Part shown: positions 32,794 through 40,989 of the stretch, piece after piece
Layout of the letters: each line of letters starts with the position of its first letter
How positions within the stretch are numbered: position 1 is the stretch's first letter
NCBI GenBank assembly: GCA_002344135.1
Contig: DDTO01000008.1
Location: 124,001-188,000 of the forward strand
DNA length: 64,000 nt
Reading direction: 5' to 3'
Origin: Chthonomonas sp. UBA2362
GTDB taxonomy: Bacteria > Armatimonadota > Fimbriimonadia > Fimbriimonadales > Fimbriimonadaceae
Program-made: the position numbers and the translations under genes
Notes under the pieces: generated by a model
Database searches by the model: none
Told to the model about the DNA's origin: nothing
The model's input: the letters and a program-made list of their open reading frames with translations, nothing else

Positions 32794-34087
32794 TGCGTTC
32801 CCAGTAGGCGTTGAAGTCGAACTTCGGGCTGTGCTCGGGAACATGGCAGGGTGCGCAGGACGCGGTTCCCACCTTGCCGAGCTTGACTCCCGGGTCCTTC
32901 GCGTGGCGCGCGGCGGGGCCGTGGCAGCTTTCGCAGCCGACATCGGCCAGGTCCGGGCTCTTGTGGGCGCTTTCGAATCCGCCGACCTTATCCAGGCCGA
33001 CCACGTGGCAGCCCACGCATTCGGGATCGCGCTGGTGTCCTTCTTTCTCCAGCGTGGCGAGGGCTTTGGCGTGGAGGGAACCCTTCCAGACCCGATCGGC
33101 CTTGTCGTGACACGGCGCACACGTCGAAGAGCCGGCAAAAGCGTCTCCTGTCGCCAGCGGAAACCGCGGGACCTTTCCTAGCAGATCCTCGGAGTCCACG
33201 CGGCCGAGGTAGGCGGCAAGGTGTTTCTTGACCCCCTCGTGATCGATGAGGTCCGGGTCGAGCGTGCGGAACTGGGGTGTCTCGGCCCGACCCGCTCCAT
33301 CGACCGGGATCGTGCCGATGTACCGGCCCTGGGTGCCTGCCGTCAGGAGAAGCGTCTCACCGGATCGTTCGCTCTTCGGCTCTTCGCCGCCTTGCATGAG
33401 CACGATCTGGAAGGGCCCCTCCGATGCCAGATTGGTGGCGTCTTCCTTGGGTCCGTCATAGACGAACACGCGGACCTGGCACGAGGCGAGCTGAGGAGCG
33501 AGGCGTCGGAGCGTCGTGCCAGGCTCCTCGACGGTGACATCCGGGTTCAGCTGCCGGATGATCGCTTCATGGGCGGGCGAGGTAACGGACACGATGCCGA
33601 TCCTCACCTTCTGACCCTCTACGGTACGCTCGACGATCCCGGTCTCTCCGAAGATCGGCTTTCCGTCTGACCCGAGCACATTCGCGCAGAGGGTCTTTCC
33701 CTTGAAGCGAGAAGCGAGCGCTTGGAGGTACGGGATCCCCATTCGGAAGTCGCTCTGGCCGAGGCACAGCGCGTCGTACTTCAGTTCGTTGAGGATCTCC
33801 ACGACCGTCTCGGCCTTGATTTCGTCCTGCCGCGTGAGTGCCAGCGTGAAGTTGCCACCCTCGATCCGAACCGTCGGACCGGACTTCTGGAGCGAATCGA
33901 GGTAGGTGCCGCGCCGGGCGACTCCTCCGATCATCGGCTTGCTGCACCCGCACGGCGACAGGTAGCCCTTCAACTCGCCGGATAGGACGATCTGCAATCG
34001 CTCCACGGGCCGATAGTCTCGCATGCCGGCCAGCAGCGCCGACGCGCCGAAGAGGAGGCATAACGCAGGGCCTGGGCGAAGCCTCAT
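32783..34087 (-). CDS. Tetraheme c-type cytochrome fused to a 5'-nucleotidase/metallophosphatase-like domain
   Basis: 434 aa. Seen: signal anchor (3-20), a phosphoesterase-like domain (about 30-275) with GYLSPCGCSKPMIGGVARRGTYLD and ANVLGSDGKPIFGETGI, then a cytochrome c554-like domain with CXXCH at 323-327, 357-361, 385-389 and 411-415 (CESCHGP is typical). The metallophosphatase metal ligands (DxH, GNH) are not evident, so that half is probably not an active nucleotidase. Predicted to be exported and to carry electrons. Its start overlaps the DUF1573 gene stop by 4 bp. Confidence 0.87.
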   Translation of the reverse strand: MRLRPGPALCLLFGASALLAGMRDYRPVERLQIVLSGELKGYLSPCGCSKPMIGGVARRGTYLDSLQKSGPTVRIEGGNFTLALTRQDEIKAETVVEILNELKYDALCLGQSDFRMGIPYLQALASRFKGKTLCANVLGSDGKPIFGETGIVERTVEGQKVRIGIVSVTSPAHEAIIRQLNPDVTVEEPGTTLRRLAPQLASCQVRVFVYDGPKEDATNLASEGPFQIVLMQGGEEPKSERSGETLLLTAGTQGRYIGTIPVDGAGRAETPQFRTLDPDLIDHEGVKKHLAAYLGRVDSEDLLGKVPRFPLATGDAFAGSSTCAPCHDKADRVWKGSLHAKALATLEKEGHQRDPECVGCHVVGLDKVGGFESAHKSPDLADVGCESCHGPAARHAKDPGVKLGKVGTASCAPCHVPEHSPKFDFNAYWERIKH

Positions 34088-35703
34088 GGCTCGCCACGGG
34101 CCACGACGTTCGCCTGGACCTGGATTTCGAGCGTGGGCTGGTACTTATCGTCCGTCGTGACCTTGACCATCTTGCGCTGGAGGCCGGAGGGCCAGCCACC
34201 AGAATAAGAGATCTTGAGCCGGTACTCCTGGCCCGCGCGGACCGGCTGAACTTCGACCTTGAGGGCAGGATCGTCCGCTTCGGCCTTCAAGATGTTGAAG
34301 GTGCCGCTCTTGCGCGAAAGCATGACTTCCTGGGTGACCGGCAGCGGCGTTGCCGGCGCGACCAGCCCGAGGAAAACGTTGGGCGGCATCGCGAGGATGC
34401 CCTTCTCGGTCACCGCCACCACCGCCACCTGCGGCTCTCGCGGAGAATCCGTCACCAGGCTGACGATGAACGACGACCGTCCGACCGGGAATTCGGGAGC
34501 GATGGTGAAGGTCAGGTCGTAGTGCTTGTCGTCCTTCTTGACGAGATCGACCTTCACCTGAGGGTTGGGGCAGATCGTCCGGATGATCTGTACGAGCTCC
34601 TCACCCTCCATTACGATCTGCATCTCGTGCTTGGTTGCTCCTGCGTCCTGGAGAAGGATGAGGGGCGTCTCGTTCGGGATCACGTTGATCGCGGACTTGA
34701 CGTCTGCGGTGAGGCCGAGCATGATGTGCGGCATCGCCGGGTCGTTCGTGGTGACGTCGATCGCCTTATGAACGGGGCCCTTGAAGCCGGCCGTGCGCAT
34801 CTCGGCGGTGAGCTTGCCGGTCTTGCCGGGTGGGATGATTCGGTCGTAGTCGGCGACCGCGCATCCGCAATTCGGCTTTGCCGAAATCTCGAGCGGCGCG
34901 TCGCCGTTGTTGCGGATGACGAACTCGAACTTCGCGACCTCGCCTCGCCAGACGGCGCCCGCGTCGATCGTCGTCTTGTCGAACTGGATCGAGGGCCGCG
35001 GCATGCTGATCGGTCGCTTCTTTTCGACGAACTCGGCGAACTTGCGCCGGATCGCGACGAGCGAGCGAGCGGCTTCGACATCCGCCGCGGTCGGTTTCAC
35101 TACCGACGGGATGCCCCCGTGGATATCGGGGCCCATGATGCTCTCCATGTTCTCGGCGGGGCCAAGGCCCAGATACGAGCCCAGCGCCTGGCCTGCCACG
35201 TGGGCGATGCAGTCCGGTGTGTGGGCCATGCCCTCATAGGGCTTGTTGAGGGCGACTCGAACGGTGTCGCGGCGGCGTCCTTGAAGCGGGGTCGCCTCGA
35301 CCGCGAGGCAGACCAGTGAGGGCAAGTTGCGGCTGTGGATCTCGGCCACGTCGCGGTCGAACAGGACGACGATCGCGGCGTCATCCTCCTTCTCGGTCAT
35401 CTCGAACTTAGCGAGGTCTGGCGCCGCAGTGTTCCAAGCCTGGATTGCCGATTCGATGGCTCGCTTATAGTCCGCGCGCAGATGGATCGGGATCGCCACG
35501 CTGTTGACGAACACCGGTGCCGGCGACCGAGGGGTCAGTGTGGCGAGCAACCGCCCCGCCTCGTCGAATTTGCTGGAGGAGAGCAGGACGACGAGTTGAT
35601 TGTAAGCGGACTTATCGGCGGGCCGGACCACGTCTGGAATCACCGGCGCGGCGTCCTGCCCGACGCCGATCGCCAGCGCGAGAATCAAAGTGCTGAGGAA
35701 CAT
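34084..35703 (-). CDS. DUF1573 protein with an inactivated matrixin-like N-terminal domain
   Basis: 539 aa. Seen: signal peptide; a matrixin-like domain (about 65-200) with IPIHLRADYKRAIESAIQAW and SIM at 188-190, in which the zinc motif HExxHxxGxxH reads H168-V-x2-Q-x2-G-x2-L, so Glu and two of three His are lost; a DUF1573 Ig-like domain (about 240-335) with NCGCAVADY; and a C-terminal half with two further Ig-like folds. Probably a periplasmic or secreted binding protein. TACAAT ends 8 nt before the ATG, with GGAG in between. Coupled to the tetraheme cytochrome gene. Confidence 0.83.
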   Translation of the reverse strand: MFLSTLILALAIGVGQDAAPVIPDVVRPADKSAYNQLVVLLSSSKFDEAGRLLATLTPRSPAPVFVNSVAIPIHLRADYKRAIESAIQAWNTAAPDLAKFEMTEKEDDAAIVVLFDRDVAEIHSRNLPSLVCLAVEATPLQGRRRDTVRVALNKPYEGMAHTPDCIAHVAGQALGSYLGLGPAENMESIMGPDIHGGIPSVVKPTAADVEAARSLVAIRRKFAEFVEKKRPISMPRPSIQFDKTTIDAGAVWRGEVAKFEFVIRNNGDAPLEISAKPNCGCAVADYDRIIPPGKTGKLTAEMRTAGFKGPVHKAIDVTTNDPAMPHIMLGLTADVKSAINVIPNETPLILLQDAGATKHEMQIVMEGEELVQIIRTICPNPQVKVDLVKKDDKHYDLTFTIAPEFPVGRSSFIVSLVTDSPREPQVAVVAVTEKGILAMPPNVFLGLVAPATPLPVTQEVMLSRKSGTFNILKAEADDPALKVEVQPVRAGQEYRLKISYSGGWPSGLQRKMVKVTTDDKYQPTLEIQVQANVVARGEP

Positions 35704-36159
35704 GTGACTCCATTGTATCGCAGTACCTTCGATCGTACGGCTATTCGCCGCCGAACATCACCGCGGGTATGTTCCTCTTGGCCGGCGCGGACGTGCGCGC
35801 GCCGAAGCCGGCGACGGCTCCGGCCCGCGCCCATCCGCGACGATCCCTCGACTGCGCTCGGGATGACGATGCCCCCTCCCTAAACCCTCTCCCGCGTGGC
35901 CGGAGAGGGGACCGGACCCAACCTGGAGGGGGGACTGGACTGGACACCTCTCCCGCAACGCGGGGGAGGTCGGTGAGCAAAGCGAACCGGGAGGGGTCCG
36001 GCGGTTCACGCCCCTCCGTCATCCCCACCGGAGCGAAGCGGAGGGAGGGAGGGCATTACTCCCCCTCAGGCACGGGCTTCGCCCGGCCAGATCCCCCTCG
36101 TCTCGACGAGGGGGAGCGCCGGGTGCGGCACTTCGCTCCGCCCGGCGGATCGGACCGTG
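35704..36159. repeat. Intergenic island of palindromic repeats (no gene)
   Basis: 456 bp without a supportable gene. It holds hairpins CCCTCTCC/GGAGAGGG (35885-35909), ACCTCTCCCGC/GCGGGGGAGGT (35946-35970) and TCCCCCTCGTC/GACGAGGGGGA (36092-36115), plus two related words, GATCCCTCGACTGCGCTCGG (from 35843) and CATCCCCACCGGAGCGAAGC (from 36019). Similar words occur between genes in many unrelated bacteria. It separates the efflux permease's end from the DUF1573 promoter. Confidence 0.75.
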
Positions 36160-38574
36160 CTAGGTGGCCCGTTCCTTTGTCGCCCTCGCCAAATCGAGGC
36201 GGGCGAGGTAGCGGAGCGAGGGGATCTGGGACACGAGGGCTGTGACGAGCACGAAAAGGGCGGCGATCGCATAGGTGGCGGGGAAGACGGTGACGTTGAA
36301 CGTCAGCAGGTCTTGCTGCTCTTCGGTTTGGGCGGCGTGCCAGAAGCCGGCGATGAACGCCCGCCCGAGAGGCAACCCCATGAGCGTGCCGAGCAGCACC
36401 ACCAGCATGTTCTCGGCAACGACCATCGCCGCGATCTGCCTCGTCCCCACGCCGATCGTCCGCAGCGTCGCCACTTCCGAGGCCCGCTCGAGGACGTTGA
36501 TCGTCACCATGTTGAAGATCATCGCGAAGGCGAGCATGACACCGAACGCCTCCATGATGAGCACGAACCGCCTCATGGTGCCCATCAGCTCGTCCATCAT
36601 GTCGCGCATCTCGTTGATCGAGCTCACCGTTGCCACGTGCGGGGTCCTGAGAAGCCGCTCGCGCAGTTCGCCCTCGTAGGCGCGGTCGGCGCGGATCATC
36701 AGCGAGCTGATCGCGTTGGGCGGGAGGGCGAGGTCCTTGCGGAAGAGCCGCTGCACTTCGGCGACCGGCATATAGGCCTGGGTCCCGACGGCTTCGTCGT
36801 TGAATCCGGCCACTCGCACCCACCGCGGGGTCGACTTCTCCGGCGTGAGGCCCTCCATGAGAGTCACTTTGACGAGATCACCCCGCTCTAGCCGGAGGCG
36901 CTTGCGCAAGGTCGGGCCAAAGATCGCGCCCTGCGAAGACAGGGCAACCGGAGCGCCGGCCTCGTCGCGCAAGGGCCGCAGGCGTGAGTTCGGCTCCAGG
37001 CCGATCAGTACCGAGTCGTAGGTCTGGCCGGCATGCTCAAGCACGACCGGTACGTCGAGCGAGGCCTCCACCGCCCCGACTCCCGGCCAGGTTCGCACAC
37101 GGGCGGCCACGTTGTGGGAGACCCGCTCGATGAAGCCCGTTTGCAGGTCGTAGCGGTAGCCGTCGCGCAGCATGTTGCCGAGGGCGACCTCCATGGAGTC
37201 GAGCAGTCCCCGTGCCGTGATGAGGAGGCAGAAGGCGGCCACGATGCCCACGAGAGTGGTGATCGTCCGCCGCGGCTGTCGAAAGACGTTGCGCAGCGGT
37301 AGCCGGGCCAGGAGAGGAAGCCCGGGAACGAGAGCGTCGAGCCGGATGGACCGAGTGCCGAAACCCGGCGTCGCCGGACGCATTGCCTCGGCGGGCCGAA
37401 TCGCGGCCGCGCGTCGGGCAGGGGCGATCGCGGCCAAGGCGCACGTGCCGGTCCCAATTAGCACACCGACGACGGCAAGGCCCCAGCGCGGCTCGATCAA
37501 CTCGAAGGGAACCTGGAGCTGTCCCATGTAGAGCCGCGAGAGCAGCGCCCCGAACCACAGCCCGAGCCCGCCCGCGACGAGGCTGGACGTCACGCCGATG
37601 AGGGCCGCCCCGGCCAGGTAATGCCGCACGACCGCTCCGGACGTATAGCCGAGGCTGCGCAGAAGCCCGATCACCGGGCGCTGCTGATGCACGACCCGGT
37701 TAAGGAGGGTGCCGACGGTCAAGGCCGCAACGCTCAAGAACAGCAAGGGAAAGAGCACCGCGTACGACTGGAAGCCCTGGACGTCTTGCTCGAGCATCTG
37801 CCAGCTCGGCTGCTCGCTGCGCGGCACCGGCTGTTCGGGATCGTAGAGGCTCAACGCCCGCTTGGCTTGCGCCATCACGGAGGTCACTCGCTCCCGATCG
37901 ACCACCGCAGCCCGGATCTCGTTGATCTGCCCCGTCTTGCCGACGAGGTGCCCGAGCACGTCTTCCGACACGAACATGACGCCGAACGTGTCCGGCGCGG
38001 GCATCAACTCCTGTTTGCTGCGGACGACATACAGGTACTCCGGACTTTGGGCGACGCCGACGATTCGCAGCTTGGCCCGAGCGGTCCCGCGCACGACTTC
38101 GAGCAGGTCGCCCGGCCCGAGCTTGTTGTGCTCGGCGAAAGCCGCCTCGATGAGCACCTCGCGCGCGGTCGCATTCCGGATCGGCGAGCCGGAGACGAGG
38201 CGCAATCGGTTCACGGTTGCTTCTCGGTCCGGAGGCACCGAGACCAGGCGTCCGACGAGCTTCTTCGTCGACCGGCCGGGAATCTCGACGATGACGTCTT
38301 CCACGAGGCGTCCCTCGACCGCCTTCACGCCCTCGATCCTGCGGATCCGCTCCACCGCGCGCTTTGGCGCGCTGTGGAACGCGATGCCGAAGTCCTCGAA
38401 GTCGAGCCGCTCGTAAGAGGCGTCGTAACTGGCGCGGAGATTGGCGTACACCGAGTACGCCCCGATCATGAAGGCGACGCCGCAGACGACCATGACCGCC
38501 ACCGAGGCATATTGCCAGCGAGCGCGGAAGAGGTCGCGCATGAGCTTCCGGCCCAGGACGCTGAGGCCTACCAC
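36160..38574 (-). CDS. FtsX/MacB-family ABC transporter permease
   Basis: 804 aa from GTG 38574. Seen: VLGRKLMRDLFRARWQYASVAVMVVCG (first helix), a periplasmic MacB_PCD-like domain, a first FtsX triplet of helices (about 260-400, with GLLRSLGYTSGAVVRHYLAG), LARLPLRNVFRQPRRTITTLVGIVAA starting the second half, a second periplasmic domain and the final FtsX triplet (ATLRTIGVGTRQIAAMVVAEN). The doubled FtsX layout suggests an eight- to ten-helix DUF-type exporter. GTG overlaps the ATPase stop by 7 bp; ATG 38541 is the alternative. The frame to 38787 is a shadow of the ATPase. Confidence 0.9.
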   Translation of the reverse strand: MVGLSVLGRKLMRDLFRARWQYASVAVMVVCGVAFMIGAYSVYANLRASYDASYERLDFEDFGIAFHSAPKRAVERIRRIEGVKAVEGRLVEDVIVEIPGRSTKKLVGRLVSVPPDREATVNRLRLVSGSPIRNATAREVLIEAAFAEHNKLGPGDLLEVVRGTARAKLRIVGVAQSPEYLYVVRSKQELMPAPDTFGVMFVSEDVLGHLVGKTGQINEIRAAVVDRERVTSVMAQAKRALSLYDPEQPVPRSEQPSWQMLEQDVQGFQSYAVLFPLLFLSVAALTVGTLLNRVVHQQRPVIGLLRSLGYTSGAVVRHYLAGAALIGVTSSLVAGGLGLWFGALLSRLYMGQLQVPFELIEPRWGLAVVGVLIGTGTCALAAIAPARRAAAIRPAEAMRPATPGFGTRSIRLDALVPGLPLLARLPLRNVFRQPRRTITTLVGIVAAFCLLITARGLLDSMEVALGNMLRDGYRYDLQTGFIERVSHNVAARVRTWPGVGAVEASLDVPVVLEHAGQTYDSVLIGLEPNSRLRPLRDEAGAPVALSSQGAIFGPTLRKRLRLERGDLVKVTLMEGLTPEKSTPRWVRVAGFNDEAVGTQAYMPVAEVQRLFRKDLALPPNAISSLMIRADRAYEGELRERLLRTPHVATVSSINEMRDMMDELMGTMRRFVLIMEAFGVMLAFAMIFNMVTINVLERASEVATLRTIGVGTRQIAAMVVAENMLVVLLGTLMGLPLGRAFIAGFWHAAQTEEQQDLLTFNVTVFPATYAIAALFVLVTALVSQIPSLRYLARLDLARATKERAT

Positions 38575-39275
38575 CTCAACTCCATCGGGTCGAGCGGGTT
38601 GGCGTTGCGCTCGTCGGAGACGATCTCGCCGCTTCGAAGGCGCACGACGCGGTCGGCGATCTCGGCCACCGCCGCGTTGTGGGTGACCATGAGCACGGTC
38701 CGGCGCTGATCGTGGGTCGTTCTGTGGAGGAGGGCGAGGATCATCCGGCCCGTCTCGAAGTCGAGTTCGCCCGTCGGTTCGTCGCACAGCAGCACGGGCG
38801 CGGCCTTGACCAGAGCCCGGGCAATGGCCACCCGCTGCTGCTCGCCGCCGCTGAGCTCAGACGGGAAGTGATCGGCCCGCTCGCCCAGGCCCACCGCGTC
38901 GAGGACTTCTTGAACGCTGCGCGCGCCCGGCGAGAGGTCGGCGGCGAGCTGAACGTTTTCCCTCGCGGTGAGGGTGTTCACGAGGTTGAAGAACTGGAAG
39001 ATGAATCCGACACAGTCGCGCCGGAACTGGGTGAGTTCGCCGGCATCCAAGTGCGAGATGTCCTTGCCCTCGACCAGGACCCTGCCCGACGTCGGCGTGT
39101 CGAGGCCACCGATGAGGTTCATCAGCGTGCTCTTGCCGCAGCCGCTGGGGCCGAGGATGACGACGAACTCGCCCGGATAGACATCGAGGTCGGTCGGCTT
39201 CAGCGCCACGACGTCGACCTCGCCCATGCGGTAGACCTTCGAGACCCCCTCCAGGTGGACGATCGGATCGGGCAT
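38568..39275 (-). CDS. ABC transporter ATP-binding protein (MacB/LolD type)
   Basis: 235 aa from ATG 39275. Seen: Walker [11 protein letters not shown]-loop FQFFNLV, signature [15 protein letters not shown], Walker [13 protein letters not shown] and H-loop VTHN. The subfamily match ([17 protein letters not shown]) is to ATPases of MacB/LolD/FtsE-type mechanotransmission exporters. The gene starts 4 bp after the adaptor stop and overlaps the permease start by 7 bp, forming a three-gene operon. Confidence 0.94.
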   Translation of the reverse strand: MPDPIVHLEGVSKVYRMGEVDVVALKPTDLDVYPGEFVVILGPSGCGKSTLMNLIGGLDTPTSGRVLVEGKDISHLDAGELTQFRRDCVGFIFQFFNLVNTLTARENVQLAADLSPGARSVQEVLDAVGLGERADHFPSELSGGEQQRVAIARALVKAAPVLLCDEPTGELDFETGRMILALLHRTTHDQRRTVLMVTHNAAVAEIADRVVRLRSGEIVSDERNANPLDPMELRW

Positions 39276-39279
39276 CGGC

Positions 39280-40695
39280 CTACCGCAGGCGCACCTGCGC
39301 GCCGTCCACGAGGTCGTCCTTGCCCCGTACGACCACTCGGTCACCGGCATTCAGACCTGCGAGGATTTCCGTGCCCTGGGAGTCGGCGAACCCGGCGCGG
39401 ACGTCGCGCTGCCGCACGCGCTCGCCATCCAAGACGAAAGCCGACACGCGGTCTCCCACTACGACGAGACCGTCGCTGGGGGCGAGCACGACGGTACCGA
39501 TGCCGCGCTTGCCCTGCACGTCGACCTCCACGCCGGGCCGAAAGGTCTCGGCCCCCTCGTCGAGACGAATCCTCGCCCGCACGATGCGGGTGCGGATGGC
39601 GGCGTCGGGCTTGAGCTCTCCGACCGGGGAAAGCCGCTCGAGGCGGGCGGCGAAGGTGCGTCCGGGGTAGGCAGCGCTCGTGATCTCGACCGCCAGCCCT
39701 TCGGCGACGCCCATGAGGTCCTCGCTGGCGACCTCCGCCTCCACGTAGAGGTCCTCGCGCGTCGATACGACCATGGCGGTTGCGCCCGGGACGAGCGCCG
39801 CGCCGTTCTCGATGGCGAGCCGGGTCACCGTGCCGTCTACTGGCGAGCGGATTTCGAGGTGCCGGCGGCTCTCGTGCAGCCGCGCGAGCGCCGCCTTCGC
39901 GACCGCCACTCGGCTGCGAGCGCTCTCCAGCGCCCTCTGCCGAACGGCGACCTCGTCTTTCCCGGTTTCGGCGGCGCGGAGTTCGGCCCGGGCGGATTCG
40001 ACGGCCGCTTCCGCCATGCGGACGTCCTCAGGAAGCGGGCCCGCGAGCACGAGATCGAGGGCAGCGCGGCTCTCGTCGCGCAAGGCCTCCGCGAGCTTGA
40101 CCTCGGTCCCGACCGCTTCGAACAGAGCCCGCGAGATCGCGCCCTCCTCGAAGAGCCGGCGAGCCCGATCGAGGCGCGTCTTTGCGTCGGCGAGGGCGGC
40201 TTCGGTCTGGCGCAGGCGCTGACGCGCCTGCTCGATCTCCGGCTCGCGGGCGCCTCGACGGACGCGCGTCAGCCGAGCTTCGGCCTCCCGCACGCGGGCT
40301 TGGGCCGCGAGGATGCGGCCCCGGACTTGCGAGTCGGTCGCCTTCACCGCGGCCTGCGCTTCGGGAATCGCAGACTCGGCAGTGCGGACCTCGGCCTCGG
40401 CCTGCCGGATCGCGGCTTCGAGGTCGGCTCCGTCGAGGTGGATGACCGCTTGCCCGGCCCGAACTGCGTCGCCCTCCCGAGCGCCGATCCAGACGACTCG
40501 CCCCGCTTGCTCGGCGGCGAGGTCGTACGTCCGACCCCGCACCCAGCCCTCGGCGGTGAAGGTCGCTTCGAGGGGCCGCTCGACGACCTCGGCGACGGTC
40601 ACGAGCGGCGGCCGGTTCGCCTGAGCGCGCCACAGCCCGATCCCGACCGCGATGACGGCCAGCAGTCCCACCCCCCAGATGATGCGCTTCACCAC
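39280..40695 (-). CDS. HlyD/MacA-type periplasmic adaptor protein
   Basis: 471 aa, GTG start. Seen: N-terminal membrane anchor (1-22), first half of a lipoyl/barrel-sandwich domain (GRVVWIGAREGDAVRAGQAVIHLD), a long Ala/Arg/Glu-rich coiled-coil hairpin (about 90-280), second lipoyl half (RSPVDGTVTRLAIENGAALVPG), beta-barrel and membrane-proximal domains (GDRVSAFVLDGERVRQRDVRAG). A GGAG motif precedes the GTG, and TAAACT lies 13 nt upstream. First gene of the efflux operon; substrate unknown. No TolC-like gene is adjacent. Confidence 0.9.
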   Translation of the reverse strand: MVKRIIWGVGLLAVIAVGIGLWRAQANRPPLVTVAEVVERPLEATFTAEGWVRGRTYDLAAEQAGRVVWIGAREGDAVRAGQAVIHLDGADLEAAIRQAEAEVRTAESAIPEAQAAVKATDSQVRGRILAAQARVREAEARLTRVRRGAREPEIEQARQRLRQTEAALADAKTRLDRARRLFEEGAISRALFEAVGTEVKLAEALRDESRAALDLVLAGPLPEDVRMAEAAVESARAELRAAETGKDEVAVRQRALESARSRVAVAKAALARLHESRRHLEIRSPVDGTVTRLAIENGAALVPGATAMVVSTREDLYVEAEVASEDLMGVAEGLAVEITSAAYPGRTFAARLERLSPVGELKPDAAIRTRIVRARIRLDEGAETFRPGVEVDVQGKRGIGTVVLAPSDGLVVVGDRVSAFVLDGERVRQRDVRAGFADSQGTEILAGLNAGDRVVVRGKDDLVDGAQVRLR

Positions 40696-40820
40696 TCGCT
40701 CCGCGTGCAGTTTACAGGCTGGGGGAGATGTGGGGCCTGCTCTGGGCTGCAGTGCGCGAGGCGCTCGAAGCTAGCTCATACGAACCAGCCTCGTAGGTTA
40801 GACCGGCGAATGGCGGAGTG

Positions 40821-40940
40821 TGTACGTTAGACGACCGGACGAGAAGCGGACGACGAGCGGTAAACGAGCGGTAAACACTGGTGTGTATACCGCTCGTTTA
40901 CCGCTTCTCTACCGGTCGTATACCGCTCGTCTACCGTCCA
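40821..40940. repeat. Inverted array of ten 11-bp repeat units
   Basis: Right arm, five contiguous units from 40886: TATACCGCTCG, TTTACCGCTTC, TCTACCGGTCG, TATACCGCTCG, TCTACCGTCCA. Left arm, five contiguous units on the other strand reading down from 40875: TTTACCGCTCG, TTTACCGCTCG, TCGTCCGCTTC, TCGTCCGGTCG, TCTAACGTACA. A 10-bp centre CACTGGTGTG (40876-40885) joins them. The core is TNTACCGCTCG with a period of one helical turn. It lies 126-245 bp upstream of the efflux operon start, after the FAD oxidase gene. The rest of the gap (40696-40820 and 40941-40989) shows nothing clear. Confidence 0.9.
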
Positions 40941-40989
40941 CGCACCGCCCCCTGTAAGGGCATCGTAACCCGTCGGGGGCGCCCTTCCG

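Noticed and set aside
35769..36245. 158-aa open frame in the palindrome island
   Set aside because: It is a translation of hairpin repeats (SPSPNRGGRG-type) with no start signal.
36160..38787. 875-aa permease
   Set aside because: The first 71 residues overlap the ATPase gene in another frame and have no membrane or permease features; the helix-bearing protein begins near GTG 38574.
40821..40940. CRISPR array
   Set aside because: Units are 11 bp and contiguous, without unique spacers, and no cas gene lies near; the lone Cas4-like nuclease at 13632 is not next to an array.
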